A stretch of 64,000 nt of DNA from Tolypeutes matacus (GCA_026826555.1 JAKSZT010038599.1:1269066-1333065), one strand, 5' to 3'. Numbered from the stretch's first letter, positions 1-13,170 are shown. A program made the numbers and translations. The notes: generated by a model not told the origin, from the sequence alone.

Positions 1-272
1 TGGAGAGGCCCATGTGAAAAGGAATTGAGGCCTGCTAACAACTGCCCTGTAAACCTTTTTTAAAGCAGATCCTCCAGCTGGAGTCAAGTCTTCACATGAC
101 TGCAGCCCTAGTTTTTAATTTGTTTGCAATCTCATAAGAGACCCTAAATCAGTACCTGACAGCTATGCCTCTCCCATATTCCTAACCCATAGAAATTTTG
201 AGAGAATAAAATTTGGTTGTTTTAAGCCTCTAATAGTTGGTGTAATTTGCTATTTCACAAAAACTAATAGGT
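1..272 (+). mobile_element. 3' part of an ancient LTR (MLT1-like)
   Basis: The end of this block reads like the R-U5 end of old mammalian LTRs: a gagaataaaa polyadenylation-type signal near 205, then ttggttgttttaagcctcta and a terminal aaaactaataggta. The left edge lies outside the window, so no target duplication can be tested. Assignment to the MaLR/MLT1 group is from resemblance only. Confidence 0.5.
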
Positions 273-1745
273 ACTTGAAGTAATGCCTGGCTTATCATGA
301 GTGCTGTATAATTATTAACCACATTATTATTATAAGTTTTAGAGTTTGTGAGCAGGAGTTTAAATGACTAGAAATGCTCTTTTATTTTTTCCTGAAAATA
401 TTATAGCACAGAAATGACTTCTATGATCTATTTTGTGGAATTAATGTTGTTTTTTTGTTAGAGCCTGCTATAGTAAGGGCTTCACTGGTATGAATGACTT
501 GAAATTTACTCATTATGGAATTTTGAATAAAATATTCCTGAAGAAAAAGTCAAAATGGTCATGGGAAGAGGAAACTGCAAAATGGGAAGTAAGGAAGAAA
601 CACAAAGTGAGGGATCTGGGAGAAGAGGAATACTGATAATAAGTCTGAAGGAGAGAAGGGAGATGAGTGGCTTACTTGCATTTTTCATATTCAGAGGGAA
701 AACTAAAAACTCAACAAACTGAACAATAAACAAATCATGCTGGCATAAGTTCCATAAATACTATATTGAAAATCTATTGAGACAGGTCATAAATTAAAGA
801 AGGAAGAGTACCCACCTTTACACCTTTACGTTACACCAAATCAAATGTGTTTTTTTTTTGTTTTGTTTATTTTTGTGTTTTTTTGCCTTTTGGCATCTAT
901 CGCCCCCATTGAATTAGGCACTTTCCTTTACATCTTCAATCCTACATTACTTCTTACACTGATTGTGAATCCCTCTTATTTGTTTCTAGTTTCTTGCAGT
1001 GTTATACTCCATTTCCTTAGTGTTGATAGTGTTGATAGCAGTCCTGTAAGCATTCTCTGGCTTCACGGAGGACTAAAATTAAGGTTTCTGGATGTGATTA
1101 ACAATGTAATTGAGAGGATATATCTTGGCAGAAAGTTTCTTTGGGCTGTAGCAGTGAGAAAGGTAAAAGAGAAATAAAAACCCCATCAAAGAAAAGAAAC
1201 AAAACAAACAACAAATGCACAGTTTATAAGTCACTGCATTCCATTTGAAACGCAAGGCGAGTGGAAGAAATTGATAAACTAATAGATGAGTCAACAGGTC
1301 ACGTTTTTCTCCTTGCCACTTAATTGTTTTAGACGTGGTATTTGGTGTCATATCTGCCAACACATTTTTCTTACAATTAATGATTATATATATTTACAAT
1401 ACAGTGTTTTATTTTTCACATTTCAATTATTTTAAACTAAATGTTTGATATTGTGCCTGGCAACTTTGGGTCGATAATCATTCTATTGACACAAATTGTT
1501 TTGTATTTGAGCAAAAAGAATCATTAGCAGTAGTGAATGTGAAAGCAGAAATAATTTCTCCTTATGTTTTTACTAATTCCCAAATTCCATTTTTCCTACA
1601 ATGACTCTGTGAGGTCGGCAGGTTTGTTTCCTCCCTATTTGTGATAAATAAAATGAATCATAACAAACTTACATAGCATATCTTTGACAGTGGTCAAATA
1701 TTCAAATACCTATTGTAGACTAGGTAGGTAATAGGATGTAGATAG
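273..1745. other. Unassigned AT-rich sequence
   Basis: I see no gene, RNA or recognisable repeat here. Short open frames on both strands (for example 845-1177) have no domain-like composition and begin in T-rich sequence, so I treat them as chance. Confidence 0.5.
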
Positions 1746-1749
1746 ACAA

Positions 1750-1835
1750 TATACATTTATTCATTCCTTCAATACATATTTATTAAAACCCTACATTATG
1801 CCTGGTATCTTTCTAGGAACTGAAATAAGGATTTT
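1750..1835 (-). mobile_element. L2-type LINE 3'-end fragment
   Basis: Sequence of the type attcattccttcaatacata followed by tttattaaaaccctacattatgcctggtat matches the antisense L2 terminus (cattcaacaaatatttattgagcacctactatgtgcc). It is short and diverged. Confidence 0.5.
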
Positions 1836-2453
1836 TAAAAAACAATTTTAGTGTAACTCTTGTCACTCGATCTATATTTATTGTTTAAACACTTGATAGA
1901 GGCATGAATAAGGAGAAATATTCCTCTTCTATGAGAATAACAATAGCTCAAGCCTGATATCAATGACCATTGACCCTGTTCTAGTTTCAGGAATTCAGTA
2001 GAAGGTTGTAAGGATTTCAGTGCACTGCATTTTCTAAAGGCAACAGCCAAATGTTGAAAGACATAAGCCAAGTGCTGTCATGCCATTTATATTCTCATAT
2101 TTTTTAAGAGAAGGCAGAATTCCAGATTTTATAATGTGTATACACCAAATTTTCATAATGTTATCAATTTTTTAAAATCTTAATGCAGATGGAATGACAC
2201 ATGCTGATACATTTTGTTGCTTGACAGTTTGGAATGTTTGATCTAAATAGAGTTAACTTGATTATGTCCAAGATTTTGATATTAGTGCAGATCTCAAGGT
2301 GTTTAATTTGCCTAAGGCTATTGGTAGTCATTGCCAGTAATAACTTAATAGGTGATTCCAGACATAGTCTTGGATATATGGTTGTTGCCTTAAATTCTTT
2401 TGCTCTCTTTATTTACTAGATGCTCAGTTTTATGGATGGATTGCTTATCTCCT
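1836..2453. other. Unassigned sequence
   Basis: No convincing repeat or gene was seen between the L2 fragment and the MLT1 LTR. Confidence 0.4.
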
Positions 2454-2891
2454 TGGTATGGATTAAATTATGTCTCTGAAAATAAAGGTAATTTGAAGTC
2501 CTACTCTCCAGAAACTCAGAACGTGAACTTATTTGGAAATAGGATCATTACAGATGCAATTTGGCAAATTAAAATGAGGTCCTACTGTAGTAGGGAAGGC
2601 CCTTCTTCCATTACAATCGGTGTCCTTCAAAAAGAGGAAATTTGGACACAGGCAGAGGGGACAACACACCTGATGACCAAGGCAGAGTGCCATGCATTGC
2701 CTGTAAACTACCACCAGAATCCAGGGGAGAAGCGTGGAGAGATTTTTTCCCTGAGACTTAGAGGGAGCATGGACCTGTGGACACCTTGATTTCAGACTTC
2801 TAGGCTTCAGAACCGTGAGACAATAAAGTTCTGTTCTTCTAAGCCATCTAGTTTGTGGTACTTTGTTACAGCAGACTGGCAATCTAAGGCA
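2454..2891 (+). mobile_element. MLT1-type MaLR solo LTR
   Basis: A 438-bp solo LTR starting TGGTATGGATTAAATTATG and ending in ctaaggca. It has the MaLR layout: a 5' tatggattaaattatgtctc motif, a central gaggtcct segment, then caccttgatttcagacttct, cagaaccgtgagacaataaa (polyadenylation signal) and tttgtggtactttgttacag. It is flanked by perfect 5-bp direct repeats, ctcct at 2449-2453 and 2892-2896, the target-site size expected of ERVL/MaLR integrases. MLT1 is shared by placental mammals, so this is an old insertion. The open frames on both strands are by-products of the LTR. Confidence 0.9.
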
Positions 2892-3095
2892 CTCCTCTAG
2901 TTCCTTCAGTCAGATGTTCCCCAAGGTTTTCTTTTTGACCCTTTGCACCTTTTAAACCATATTCTCTATCTTTTCTTTCTAAACTTATGCTTGACATTGC
3001 CTCTCAAGTCATTTTAAAACACAAAAAAATAGTTACGTATTACATTAAAACTTCTAACTCTCAATGACACACAGAAGAAAATGCAATTGACTCCA
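2892..3095. other. Unassigned sequence
   Basis: No recognisable element here. Confidence 0.35.
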
Positions 3096-3099
3096 AAGC

Positions 3100-3903
3100 A
3101 CTCAGTTATGTAGGCCCAACCAGATTTTGCAAATTTACATGTATGCAACCTCTTCTTTAGTTATCCAGGGCAGATTAATTGATCATGCCCTGCACTTTTT
3201 CATTCTGGCTTTGCTTGCACAAATCCTTTCATCTAAAGTATTTGAATATTTTTAGGTGAAACACTAAATACTTTACATGACTTTTTCAGTTTCTACTATT
3301 ACATGACTTTTTTCCAGATGCCCTAATTTGTGTTAATTCTGCCCACTTCTGTATTCTTTTTGCAAGTTGTCTGTAAGGCTATTAAAATATTTTCACAGGA
3401 GAATCAACTTCATTTTTAAATTCCTCAAGAACGATCTATTTCTCCAGATACTTTTTGAGCTGTATATGTGGGTTATTATATGAATACCCAACACTATATT
3501 TTTCTCCTAGTAGTTATTCAGTTCATGCTTGTTAAGTTGAATTTTAATTAAATTAGTCCCAGATGTTGAAATGAGTGCTTTATTATTGCAGTATATCACC
3601 TTGAAAAAGGATTTGTTTCCTGAGAACTAAAATAGGTTGTGAGAAATAGTTGTGAAGATCAGTTCGTAAGCTTCTCATGAAATATTGAATTTATTGCTCC
3701 ATTCTCTGTGCTCACAAATTATTTCTTTCATAATACCCTTTTAATTCTTCTCTCAATATAAACGTGTTGACATAGCTGCATCATCTACTAGACAATGAGT
3801 AACATGAGGATGATTAAATTCTGTATTGCAAAACTCTTGCACAGTGCTTGACCCATTGTTTGTACTCCACAAATGGTTATTAAATGAATGAATGAATGAA
3901 TGA
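3100..3903 (+). mobile_element. L2-type LINE, 3' region
   Basis: The final ~120 bp have the L2 terminus: cagtgcttgacccattgtttg, then a short (AATG)n tail ending at about 3903. Upstream C/T-rich text is compatible with the L2 3' half but heavily diverged. The 3' end is the firm part and the left edge is a guess. Confidence 0.5.
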
Positions 3904-4780
3904 ATTAACAAAATACTTGCATCTGGAATTTGACATGCTTAGAACTCTCAAAAGAAGCCTAGAAAAATGTTGGTGCTTAAATTTGTGGCTTGCAAATGTG
4001 TAACTCTTTTATCACCATTATTTTTTTCAGACTGAAACAAATAGAAGAATTGCCAAAATAATTAACCATAATTGTCCATATATTGTCTTCAGTTACTATT
4101 AAAAGACCTCGAAATCTTTGTTCCACAAATTACTTTTTTCTCACAATTATTTTAGAAGGCCTTAGGGTATTCACTTTTTGCTACCTTGTGGCTTTCTTAT
4201 TGTTTTTAAACAGTCTGTCCTTCTTGGGTTAAGTATGCTATTGAGCTCCTGAGGGCTGCAAAGCTGGGGGAGGTGCTTCATCACTTTCTGTAGCCACAAC
4301 TGAGTTGACAGAAGACAGAAAACTAGGGAGTCCAATCCTAGTGAAAAACACATTGATGTATTTATAAGGTCAAATCAAGGCAACAAACCTCTTCTTTAGG
4401 GGAGTGAGTTGAAAGATCTTAGCAGCTTATGACTTTTAATGGTAAAATATCTTACATTTTCTGTATTTGGCCTATTACAGTGACAGACATATATGGTATT
4501 CAATCTGGAACAATGCCCACAACGAACACATACATGCACACACACACTTCACTGAATTTGTGATTTTAATTATTTAGAGATTAGATTAAACAATCTCTAA
4601 AGTTCTCTCAGCTCAGACTTCCTGTTTTTCACACATTTATTCATCCAAAAATACTATGAAGTTGTTGCAAGTAGCTAAGATAATGCTAAGTTAGTACTAA
4701 GGTAAAATTCAAAGATGAAAAAAAAAAGTGGATAAAGAGAATCACTGCTTCAGTTTATGTCCTCATTTGTAACATGACAC
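3904..4780. other. Unassigned AT-rich sequence
   Basis: Nothing recognised. A 60-codon minus-strand frame at 4171-4353 has no family resemblance I can name. Confidence 0.35.
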
Positions 4781-4784
4781 ACAA

Positions 4785-4900
4785 CATTTGAACAATTTAC
4801 TTCATGATTATGTTTCATCTGTCTCTTCTGTAAAATGGAAATATTAATAGTAACCTCGTAGCAAGAAAGCCAGTAAATAAAATGAAAAAGTGGCTTAAAG
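4785..4900 (+). mobile_element. MIR SINE fragment
   Basis: The order caatttacttcatgattat, catctgtctcttctgtaaaa, tggaaatattaatagtaacc matches the MIR core (cctcagtttcctcatctgtaaaatggggataataatagtacc) with moderate divergence. Confidence 0.55.
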
Positions 4901-5039
4901 GGTAGGATAAAAACAAGAGAGTATGTAGTTGTGGAGGCAAAGGGAGGAGGGAGTCAATGTTACCTCTCAAATGTTAGAGAGTAAAACAAGTCAGTCAAGT
5001 AGGATAAAAGCCACATTGAGGAGAGAATGCCATTCAAAA

Positions 5040-5165
5040 AATCAGTCAATTCCATTATTTATTTAATAAATATTTACTGATCACCTTCTTTGTTCTTGCT
5101 GCTGAAATAGGTTTTGGCATTACAAGGACTAATGTTAAAATAGTTTCTACCTTAAAGAACCTCCT
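5040..5165 (-). mobile_element. L2-type LINE fragment
   Basis: ttatttaataaatatttact followed by gatcaccttctttgttcttg resembles the antisense L2 3' end, which reads aaatatttattgagcacctactatgtgcc. Confidence 0.45.
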
Positions 5166-7200
5166 TGACCTTCAGAAGGTATGAAGTCACTTAGGCTGCT
5201 TCTTAAAAATGTTTTATATCCCACCTCACATCGTTTCAGATTCAATTAGTGTGAGTTGTTGCCCAATGAAATATAATTTTTTAAACAAGCTAACTAGATG
5301 TTTATGAACAAGAGATTGGTGGGCTACTTTTTGAAAAAGACTACTTTAGTGATTATACACAGAATTCATTTCAAAGATCATAGCTTTTAGAGGAGGTTTA
5401 AACATTAAATTTTGCCCTATTTGATCTTATTTATTTCAGATTTTTGAATAGAAAGGTAAATGAAATATATTTTAACTTCTTCCATTTATCATTTTATATT
5501 CCATTTTATTGTCCAAACTATTGAATATCAAACAATTGCAAGGTTTGAAAAATATTTTGGAAATAATTTTATTAGACTGAAAAATACAAGATAAAGTTGA
5601 ATAACTACATCATATGGGGACCCTTTATTTTAATAACTGCAAACATAATTTGCAGAAATGAGGGTTAGGGTTGGGTGAAATTTTAATGAAAAATTCTTGG
5701 CTATAAAGGATACACAAATATCAGTACATACTTTCAAGTCTGGCTGGATGAACTCTATTCCTATGTGTGACAAAGGTAAAAGAAATAACTATCCACCATT
5801 GTTAGTTTAGGCATTAACCCCCTGATGTCAGGTTTTTATTGTATTTAATACATACAGAATTTTAACAGTCTTCCAAAATAGGATTTTTATGCTTCCAGCA
5901 ATAGGAATAAAAGCCTACTTTGAATAGTAGTAGTTTAGACCTGATAATTCAGGACCTTTGTTCTCAATTTCCATGTGATTTCTATGCTAGTCCTTCTGCA
6001 CAGACTACTGAGAATATTAAATATCTGAAGGTAGAATTTTAATATAGCTGAACCATATATACTCTGTTTATACCATTCCTGTGCAAAAGAACTGAAAACG
6101 TAGCTCTTCAAAATAGGGGAGAGTTGATTTCAATGGACATTATATATCTTCTTGCTAGAACTGGTTAGTGAAATAAGTATCTTTATGTTAGACTTTAATA
6201 TAAATTAAGAATTTAATATAACCCTGGGTGTAATTAACAGTAAAAAAAAAATAGAAAGAAAAAATAATAATTTAGGCAAAATTTTATAAATGTCCTCATA
6301 TCTTACACATATCTGTGTTCATATTCTAAGTGTAGACATTGTATTTTGCATTTGCAGTGTCTTGATCCGTGACATGCACAATAACATGGTTGAATTTACA
6401 TCATCCTCCTACTTTGCTCAATTAGTGTCTTTTTAAATAGCTAACTAAAGCTTTCTTTTTTTTTAAACAAAAATAGCAACCTGTGAAACTCTTGGATCCA
6501 AAATAGATTCTATGTGAAACCAAAGGAAAAAAAAATCCTCAAAATAGAATTCCTACAATTCCTCAAATCGAAATCACTTGGAAATAGCTTTAGTGGGTGT
6601 GACATATCCATCACTTTCTTCAAGGTCACATTTTAGCTTTTTGTATTTTCCTTAAACAGATGTGAAAAACCTGTGTCTGTAATTCCAAAGATGTAGAATC
6701 TATTATGTGATTCAGTTACCTCTAGTTTAAACCCTGTAAATGAAGTTTTGTGGATGAAATATGTGGAGTGTGTATGTTAGGGATTGATTATATGAGCAGT
6801 TAGGGTTATCAATTTAGTTAATCTATATTCTCACCAATGCAAATCTTTCTTCAAATCATACTAATTTCTAACACAGACAATCTGATGCTGTTTACTGAAT
6901 TCTTTCCATGTGTTCAGCAGTCACGAGGGTACTGACTATTAGGCGGACACATCTTTCTTTTGGCCCTTTGTAATGTGACAGCAGCACTTTCCATTCTAAG
7001 AGTAGCAAAGGCATCTTTAACCATAAGAAAGCCCATGTTGAAAACTTGTTCCTCAGAGTTAGATAGTAAGTGTAGAAAGAGGGAAGGAAGAAAAGGAAGT
7101 TTAATCTAATAGTAGCTACCATTCACTGAATTACTATATATACATCCCTTTCCCATCTCCAGAAAACTTCAATGTTGGTGGATGCAATACTCTAGAAAAA
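5166..7200. other. Unassigned AT-rich sequence
   Basis: About 2 kb with no recognised gene or repeat. The 76-codon minus-strand frame at 6892-7122 has no recognisable domain. Confidence 0.4.
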
Positions 7201-7204
7201 AAAA

Positions 7205-7215
7205 TGTGTGTGTGT

Positions 7216-7273
<58 letters not shown>

Positions 7274-7275
7274 TA
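7205..7275. repeat. Compound (TG)n(AG)n microsatellite
   Basis: A (TG)n tract with one TA interruption runs directly into an (AG)n tract interrupted by AA. A longer, purer tract of the same structure lies at 51806-51881. Confidence 0.95.
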
Positions 7276-7404
7276 GAGAGGGAGAGTTTCCCATCTCCTT
7301 CACCTATTAAGTGACTTTGGTCAAGTTATGAGACTTACCTTTTAATGAAAAGTGCTAGAGAGTAGTTATATAATTTCTAACACAATGATCCTTCTAGCCA
7401 AATA

Positions 7405-7530
7405 GTGTGTTTTGCCCATTTTAGAGATAATGAAACTGAGGCTCAGAGATCTGAGGAATTTGTTCAAGGTCAGGCAGGTAGAAAGTGATAGAGTTGAACC
7501 GTCAACCTACTTACTTTTTCTTCACTGTAT
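7405..7530 (-). mobile_element. MIR SINE
   Basis: cccattttagagataatgaa, actgaggctcagagatctga, and caaggtcaggcaggtagaaa follow the antisense MIR core in order. Divergence is typical of this ancient family. Confidence 0.8.
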
Positions 7531-9279
7531 GTGGATGATATCAGAATAGTCAGAGACAAGCACAGACATGGTCATGTAAACCATACCATTAATTTTTATC
7601 TTTATATTAATAACCCAAAAAAGCAATTGAAAATATTTTAATTAGAGAATTAATTTCTCTGATACAATTAATTCAAATTCTGCCTTAAAAATCTCATTAT
7701 AACTGTAGAATAGGGAACAGATTATGGGGAAGTATGGGTATATATTATGAGTTCAATATGATCAGACGACTTGATGGTTCCTTGGTGGAATTGAAAATGA
7801 AATCAGAGGAAAACCTGAGAAATATTTAGCAGGAAAAATGACCAGGGAGAAGAAATTGTGCAAAAAGCTAGGAAAGCACAGATCCAAGAAGAGACAATTC
7901 CTCAACAAAGTCGTGATTTCCTTTTTTACCTCTCTTTAAAGAACCCATCAATTGCTGGTTTAAAGTATTAGGATCAAAGTGAAGGAATCCCACAAGAAAT
8001 ACCTATCTAGGGTTTAAAACAATCACTATATTGTATTCCTTTTTTCATCTATATACACAGTAATCTATTGCTATATCACACTTGGTGTTTTTTTCCATGT
8101 TATGTTTGTATTTTAATAAGTACTCCTTTTTTTGAAGAGCTATGACTGAATTTTTGGTCTTCTAATCTAGTTCCACTTCCAAGTTGATGATATTCCATCT
8201 TCATCTCATATCTAGATACATATAGCATTTGGCAGATTGGCCTTGACTAGCTGGAGTTTTGATAGTGACACTTATTTGCCATCTTTTATTGTATACTGAT
8301 AAATTCTTTCCCAACTTCTGTCATTGATTTACTGGTCCTAATTCCTGCTTTGAACAATTTGGAAATTAGTCATGGACTGCCAAGTCTGATATTTAATAGC
8401 TGGTGCTTTCTATTTTAAGTCTTCTCATTCTCAAACTAAGGAAAGCTATTGCCAATGTAATTTAAATGTTTTCATGAGAAAGTATAGAGGTTGTTTTTGA
8501 TTTCACTTTTAAAAATTGTTATGGTTATTTTTCATGAGTAGATATGTAGGTATGGGAGTTTTATATACATTATAATGGTCCTTGATGAGCTTCAGCTAAT
8601 CATGATTTGCTGAAATAATTTTGGATATTGGATCAGTATAAAATATGTAACAAACAACCTAATTAAATATTCATATTTTATAGAAGACTGCATTAAATAA
8701 AATATACACATACACATATACTTATATATGGATAATATCACTTAAAACCAAAAATCTAGATGCAGGCTATTTCAGGTACTTGTCAAAGATACATCAAGTA
8801 TGCATAAAGAAAATGGCTATACCATGAGTATTTTCAGATATGAAATAGAATCATATGCTTTTAAATATATTGCTTTCTAACAAATTTCTTCCAGAATATG
8901 CACATTTTTGGAGTTAAAGCTCTGAGTAATAATCTATATTATAGCATAATGTGCTGTGTGTAACACTATAATTATAAACAAAAAGTGTTTCTTCAACTGT
9001 CTATTGTACCACATACACACAGGGAGGAAAAATTTTGAACTTGAGCTAGGTGTTCTGCAATGTGACAAACAAGGCCAAACTGCTAAGATTGTACATAGTC
9101 ATTTTCCTTAAATGTGGCTTGATGAAAAACAAATGAATTTTGGAAATAATTAGTCAACCTGTAATGCTGTGTATCAGATAAGATGTTATGTTTGTCTTGT
9201 TTTGCTGACTTGAACTTATCAAGACTTCAGTACACCTTCTTTTTTTTCCCTGAAGCTCTGCTACACAACAGATGGGATG
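7531..9279. other. Unassigned AT-rich sequence
   Basis: No gene, RNA or confident repeat was seen. Confidence 0.4.
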
Positions 9280-9480
9280 TCTAACATCCTTTTCTATTTA
9301 AAACATGCAAGTTCTAATCAACAGGAGGGTTTTAGAATGTTAAACCAACCAGCCATAAGAAATGTGTCATGCAGTTTTCTGTCATTCTAATTAATTAGAT
9401 CGCATTATTTATTGTCCCCAATGAACCCAAATGAGCTCAATGCTGGGATAATAGCTTTATTCTTATCAAAGGTTTGTTTT
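9280..9480. other. Candidate conserved noncoding element
   Basis: The block contains homeodomain-type cores (ctaattaattagatcgc), a SOX-like attgtcc and a TCF/LEF-like ttatcaaagg within about 80 bp, is not part of any repeat I recognise, and is less homopolymeric than its surroundings. This is inference from motif density only. Confidence 0.25.
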
Positions 9481-10669
9481 CATGTTATTTACTTGGATTG
9501 GAGGAAATAAATAAATATTCCAAGATTAGTCTAAAATGTATGAGAGCTGTTATTTTATATGAGACTAAATTTTTAAACTTTATTCAAAATAATTTAAATA
9601 CTTTACCATTTTATGATACATTTACTTGGAAATCACAATTTCTCTAATAGCTTTTATTTTTAAAAATGGATTATAACATATTTATGGCAAGATTTCTTCA
9701 CCCTCTTTGTCTTATAATTTTCATTTATATTATCTTGACAATATGTTCTTTGTATTGAAGCCCATTGTATGTTATTCTTGTTTTTAAACTGTTGGTTAGA
9801 ATAAATGTTATGCAAATTGTCCATTAACATAGAATCTATAAATAAAATACAATTTATGGAATTTTTGCCATAGATATTGAGAAGCAAATGAACACAATAT
9901 TAAAAGTAAAATGAAAATCAGGAGTCAAGATAGGAGGCAATGTAAATTAAAATATTTAATCTCAATCTGAGGGACATATGTGAAATAATAAAATGGTGGA
10001 AATGTCAAATAAAACAATAATGACAATAGTTAATAAAAAATTAGAATACTAATTTTAGATATGTATGATTTGACTCTTGAACTATTATGAATATTTACCT
10101 ATCATTACCATTGTTAAAATGTATATACAACCAAAAAAATCAATTAATTACATATTTTTTTATATTTCACAAGAGCTGGGCTTTGATTGTCCCTTAAAAT
10201 GTATTAAAATACTTTATTTAAAATTAATAAATCCATATTTAAAAAGTTCAAAAGCACATTCCTTATGAGAAGTTTTATTTGTTAACACAAACTCTTACTA
10301 TTGTAAGTTTAAAATGTAAATATTGATATTAATGTTTAATATAATCACTAATGATGAATAAGGTCTAGTGTATATTTGATGTGAATTGTAAGAAGAGATT
10401 CATATAATTAATGTTACCAACATGTAGAAGTAGCTGATCCTTATGATACATCTTAAAAGTTGCCACGAAACACCTATTATTGCCTAGAAAAATCTTCCTC
10501 CACTACTATGCTATAATTAGATATCTATTTCTCAGAGATATATACTTTGTCTTTGATAACATTTTAAAACAGCCATCAACCAGTGATCTCTCTCCAGTTC
10601 ATTGTTTTAGTTGAACACCTACTCATTTTTCACATGTTCAAGCCCAGTTTTTACATGCTGCTTGCTATT
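9481..10669. other. Unassigned very AT-rich sequence
   Basis: No recognisable feature. Long A/T runs produce short open frames on both strands (9660-9887, 10077-10268). Confidence 0.4.
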
Positions 10670-10881
10670 GTGTTTGGGTGTCTATAATGTAAATGGCCAC
10701 ATATAAATATTTTAGGTTTTGTGGGCCATTAAGTGTCTGAGACCACTCTGCCGTTGCAGCATAGGCAAGCAATACAAACAATATGTAATTAAATGACCAT
10801 AGCAGTGTTGAAATAAAATTAATTTACAAAAACAGGTGGTGGGCTGTACTTGCCCCCTGGGTTATAGTTGGCTGACCCTTG
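10670..10881 (+). mobile_element. hAT-type DNA transposon relic
   Basis: In order: aaatggccacatataaatat, tttaggttttgtgggccatt, ctgccgttgcagcataggca, aataaaattaatttacaaaa acagg, and the terminal gttggctgacccttg. These match the mammalian nonautonomous hAT with ends CAGGGGTCGGCAAAC. The right end CCCTTG corresponds to a decayed CCCCTG. The left end is eroded, and an 8-bp duplication cannot be shown. A second copy, reversed and better preserved, is at 60252-60460. Confidence 0.8.
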
Positions 10882-10990
10882 TATTAGTCTATAAGTTTCT
10901 TGAGGGCAGGAACTATGTGTTATTCATCTTATTTACCCCATGGTGTCTATCACAGCTCTTTGCACAAAATTTCATTATTGAGAGGGGAGA
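10882..10990 (+). mobile_element. L2-type LINE 3' end
   Basis: ctataagtttcttgagggca followed by ggaactatgtgttattcatc and cacagctctttgcacaaaat is the L2 terminal sequence (tgagctccatgagggcagggac... cagtgcctggcacata). Confidence 0.7.
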
Positions 10991-11422
10991 TCTTGGACTG
11001 CAGCATGCAACATTGGACAGTCAGTTGTGTAAGTGGTGGGGAGTAGAGCACATGAATGAGATGACAGTGATTCAGAGAAAGGAGTGAAAAAAACTTTGCC
11101 TATATTTTCATTTTAAACAATTTTCTCTATTTAGAAATAATATAATAATAAAAAATTTAATTCAATAATAATTTATAGTATAAGTCATTGTGTTTATGAG
11201 AATTAAGAACTTTTTCATGAGGAGCATACAATAGAAAGCGTAAGAAGATGATATCCTAAGTCCTCTAATAAAGTGGTCATGACAGATTTATTGTAATGCA
11301 GTAATGTAGGGGGTACTTCTGAGTTCCAAAGAGGAGGTGATATGTGTTTCAGATCTAAGGAATGAGAAAGGTTCCTGAAGATTCAGAACAGTTAGAATTC
11401 TAGATTGTAGAAAATATTGGTC
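10991..11422. other. Unassigned sequence
   Basis: No recognisable element before the MaLR LTR. Confidence 0.35.
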
Positions 11423-11650
11423 TGTCTTAGTTTGCCAAGGCTGCTTTAACAAATTAGCACAGACGAGTTGGCTTAAAACAAAATAAAACCAAACCAAAAC
11501 AAACAAACAAACAAAGGAATTTATTCTCTCATAGTTCTTGAGGCTAGAAGTCCAAAATCAAGGATTTAGCAGTGCCATGCTTCTCCTGAAGACTGAAGAC
11601 TGTAGAATTCTGGTGGTAGTTTGCTAACAAGTACTTAGGTTTATCCTTTT
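11423..11650 (-). mobile_element. MaLR (MST/MLT1-type) LTR fragment
   Basis: It begins tgtcttagtttgccaaggct and continues gctttaacaaattagcacag, ggaatttattctctcatagt and tcttgaggctagaagtccaa, the antisense U5-R end of MaLR LTRs. A CAAA/AACC-rich stretch has expanded at about 11478-11513. The right part is lost or unrecognisable, and no second target repeat is visible. Confidence 0.75.
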
Positions 11651-12685
11651 AGAATTAATGTGGCTTCAAGTTTTAAGATCCCTTAAGAAAGATATTCAAT
11701 CAGTTAAATTTATTCTCTTGTCTTCATTTACATATCATATGCTTTTCTCAAATAAGCAAACTCCTTCCAAGGCATCTTCTACTTGAGATGTTTTAAAGTA
11801 TTGCAATAAAGACGAAATAAATATTGCTAATAATAATGTTACTCTTATTTAGCTGTCTGGAAAATAGATTTATTAATAACTCATGATGAACTCCACAGTT
11901 TATCATAGGAAATTATAATATAATATTAGATATTTGATGTTATTAGTAATAATTTTAACTATTATTTGTGAGAGTAAGAAACTTGAATTCACTTGAACTC
12001 AGCATTTCTTCGTTCTTAAAGAGTGATTAATCAGTGGATCTTAGTTGCTTTGTAGTAATCTACATGCAAAAAAAAAATTAAAAGGGAAATAGTAAATGGC
12101 CAGCGTATGTCCTAACAAAACTATTAATTAGATAGTCATTCCTAACAATTTACTTGAACATAAAATTTGACCAGACTATGCCAAAATGAAGATGCCCCAT
12201 TCACTGATGATAAAGAATTGAATATATTTCATAATTTTATTGTCATTTGATTAAAAACAAATATAAGCAGATGATGGGGAGGGAAGAGAGGAAAACCCCA
12301 AAATTTGATATAAAGACAAATTTAGACCATTCCCTAAGGGTAGCACTGATTTGCTAGGATAACTTGCAGACAAAATGAGATCTTCTAGAATGTTGGTGCC
12401 AACACTGTGATAGTTACATTTTTATGATAGGATTATACCAGATATAAAGACAGAGTCAGGAAATGTTGAGAAGCATTTTATACTTGGCTTTGAAAAACAA
12501 TTGTCAACAAATGTATTTACTGAAATGATCATGTATACAACTCTTGACTGCCTTTGTCCAACTGTGAATTGATTCACACTGACAATAAAATAATTCAAAC
12601 AGATTTCTATTACACGAGGAGAGTAGTGGTCCCTCTTATTGGTGCAGAAAACATAGGGGACATACTCCTTTTCTTTTGCCACCTA
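11651..12685. other. Unassigned AT-rich sequence
   Basis: Nothing recognised. The minus-strand 86-codon frame at 12422-12682 shows no domain or family similarity. Confidence 0.35.
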
Positions 12686-12689
12686 AAAA

Positions 12690-13170
12690 ATTAATTCAAA
12701 TTTAGCACCCTAAAGCAATTATTAGCTCACAATTCTGTAGGTGAGAAGTCCAGCATGGTGTGGGTTGGTTTTCTGCTTAGGCTATGTCAAGTGTGAAATT
12801 GAAGTGTCATCCTGACTGAGTTCTCATCTGGAGGCTCTGAGGAGAAAAATTCTTCTTCCTAGTTCATTCTTGTAACAGAATTCTGTTCCTTGCAACTAGA
12901 GTACTGACATCATCTTTTCCCTGAGACTTGTTACCTGAGACCACTCTCAGTTCCTAGAGGTTGCCCCTGTCAACAGCAGATTACCAGATGAATGTTTGCT
13001 TACTTCCAGGCCAGCCAGGTTGCATCTTTCTGACTTGGTCTTCAGTGACCAGGTTATTAGGTCAAGCCCATCCCAGAAAATCTCACTTTCTAAAGATAAA
13101 ATGTGGCATATAACATAATCTAATCATAAGAGTAAAATCTCTCAATTTCTCAGACCCAGAAATTATAGAG
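12690..13170 (-). mobile_element. Ancient LTR-like repeat (MaLR/ERVL type)
   Basis: The order gctcacaattctgtaggtga, gaagtccagcatggtgtggg, gagttctcatctggaggctc, ttctgttccttgcaactaga, tcagttcctagaggttgccc and tctaatcataagagtaaaat follows an abundant old mammalian LTR read antisense. The exact subfamily is not certain. Confidence 0.6.

Noticed and set aside
1079..1363. 94-codon minus-strand frame
   Set aside because: No signal or domain; the composition matches AT-rich noncoding sequence.
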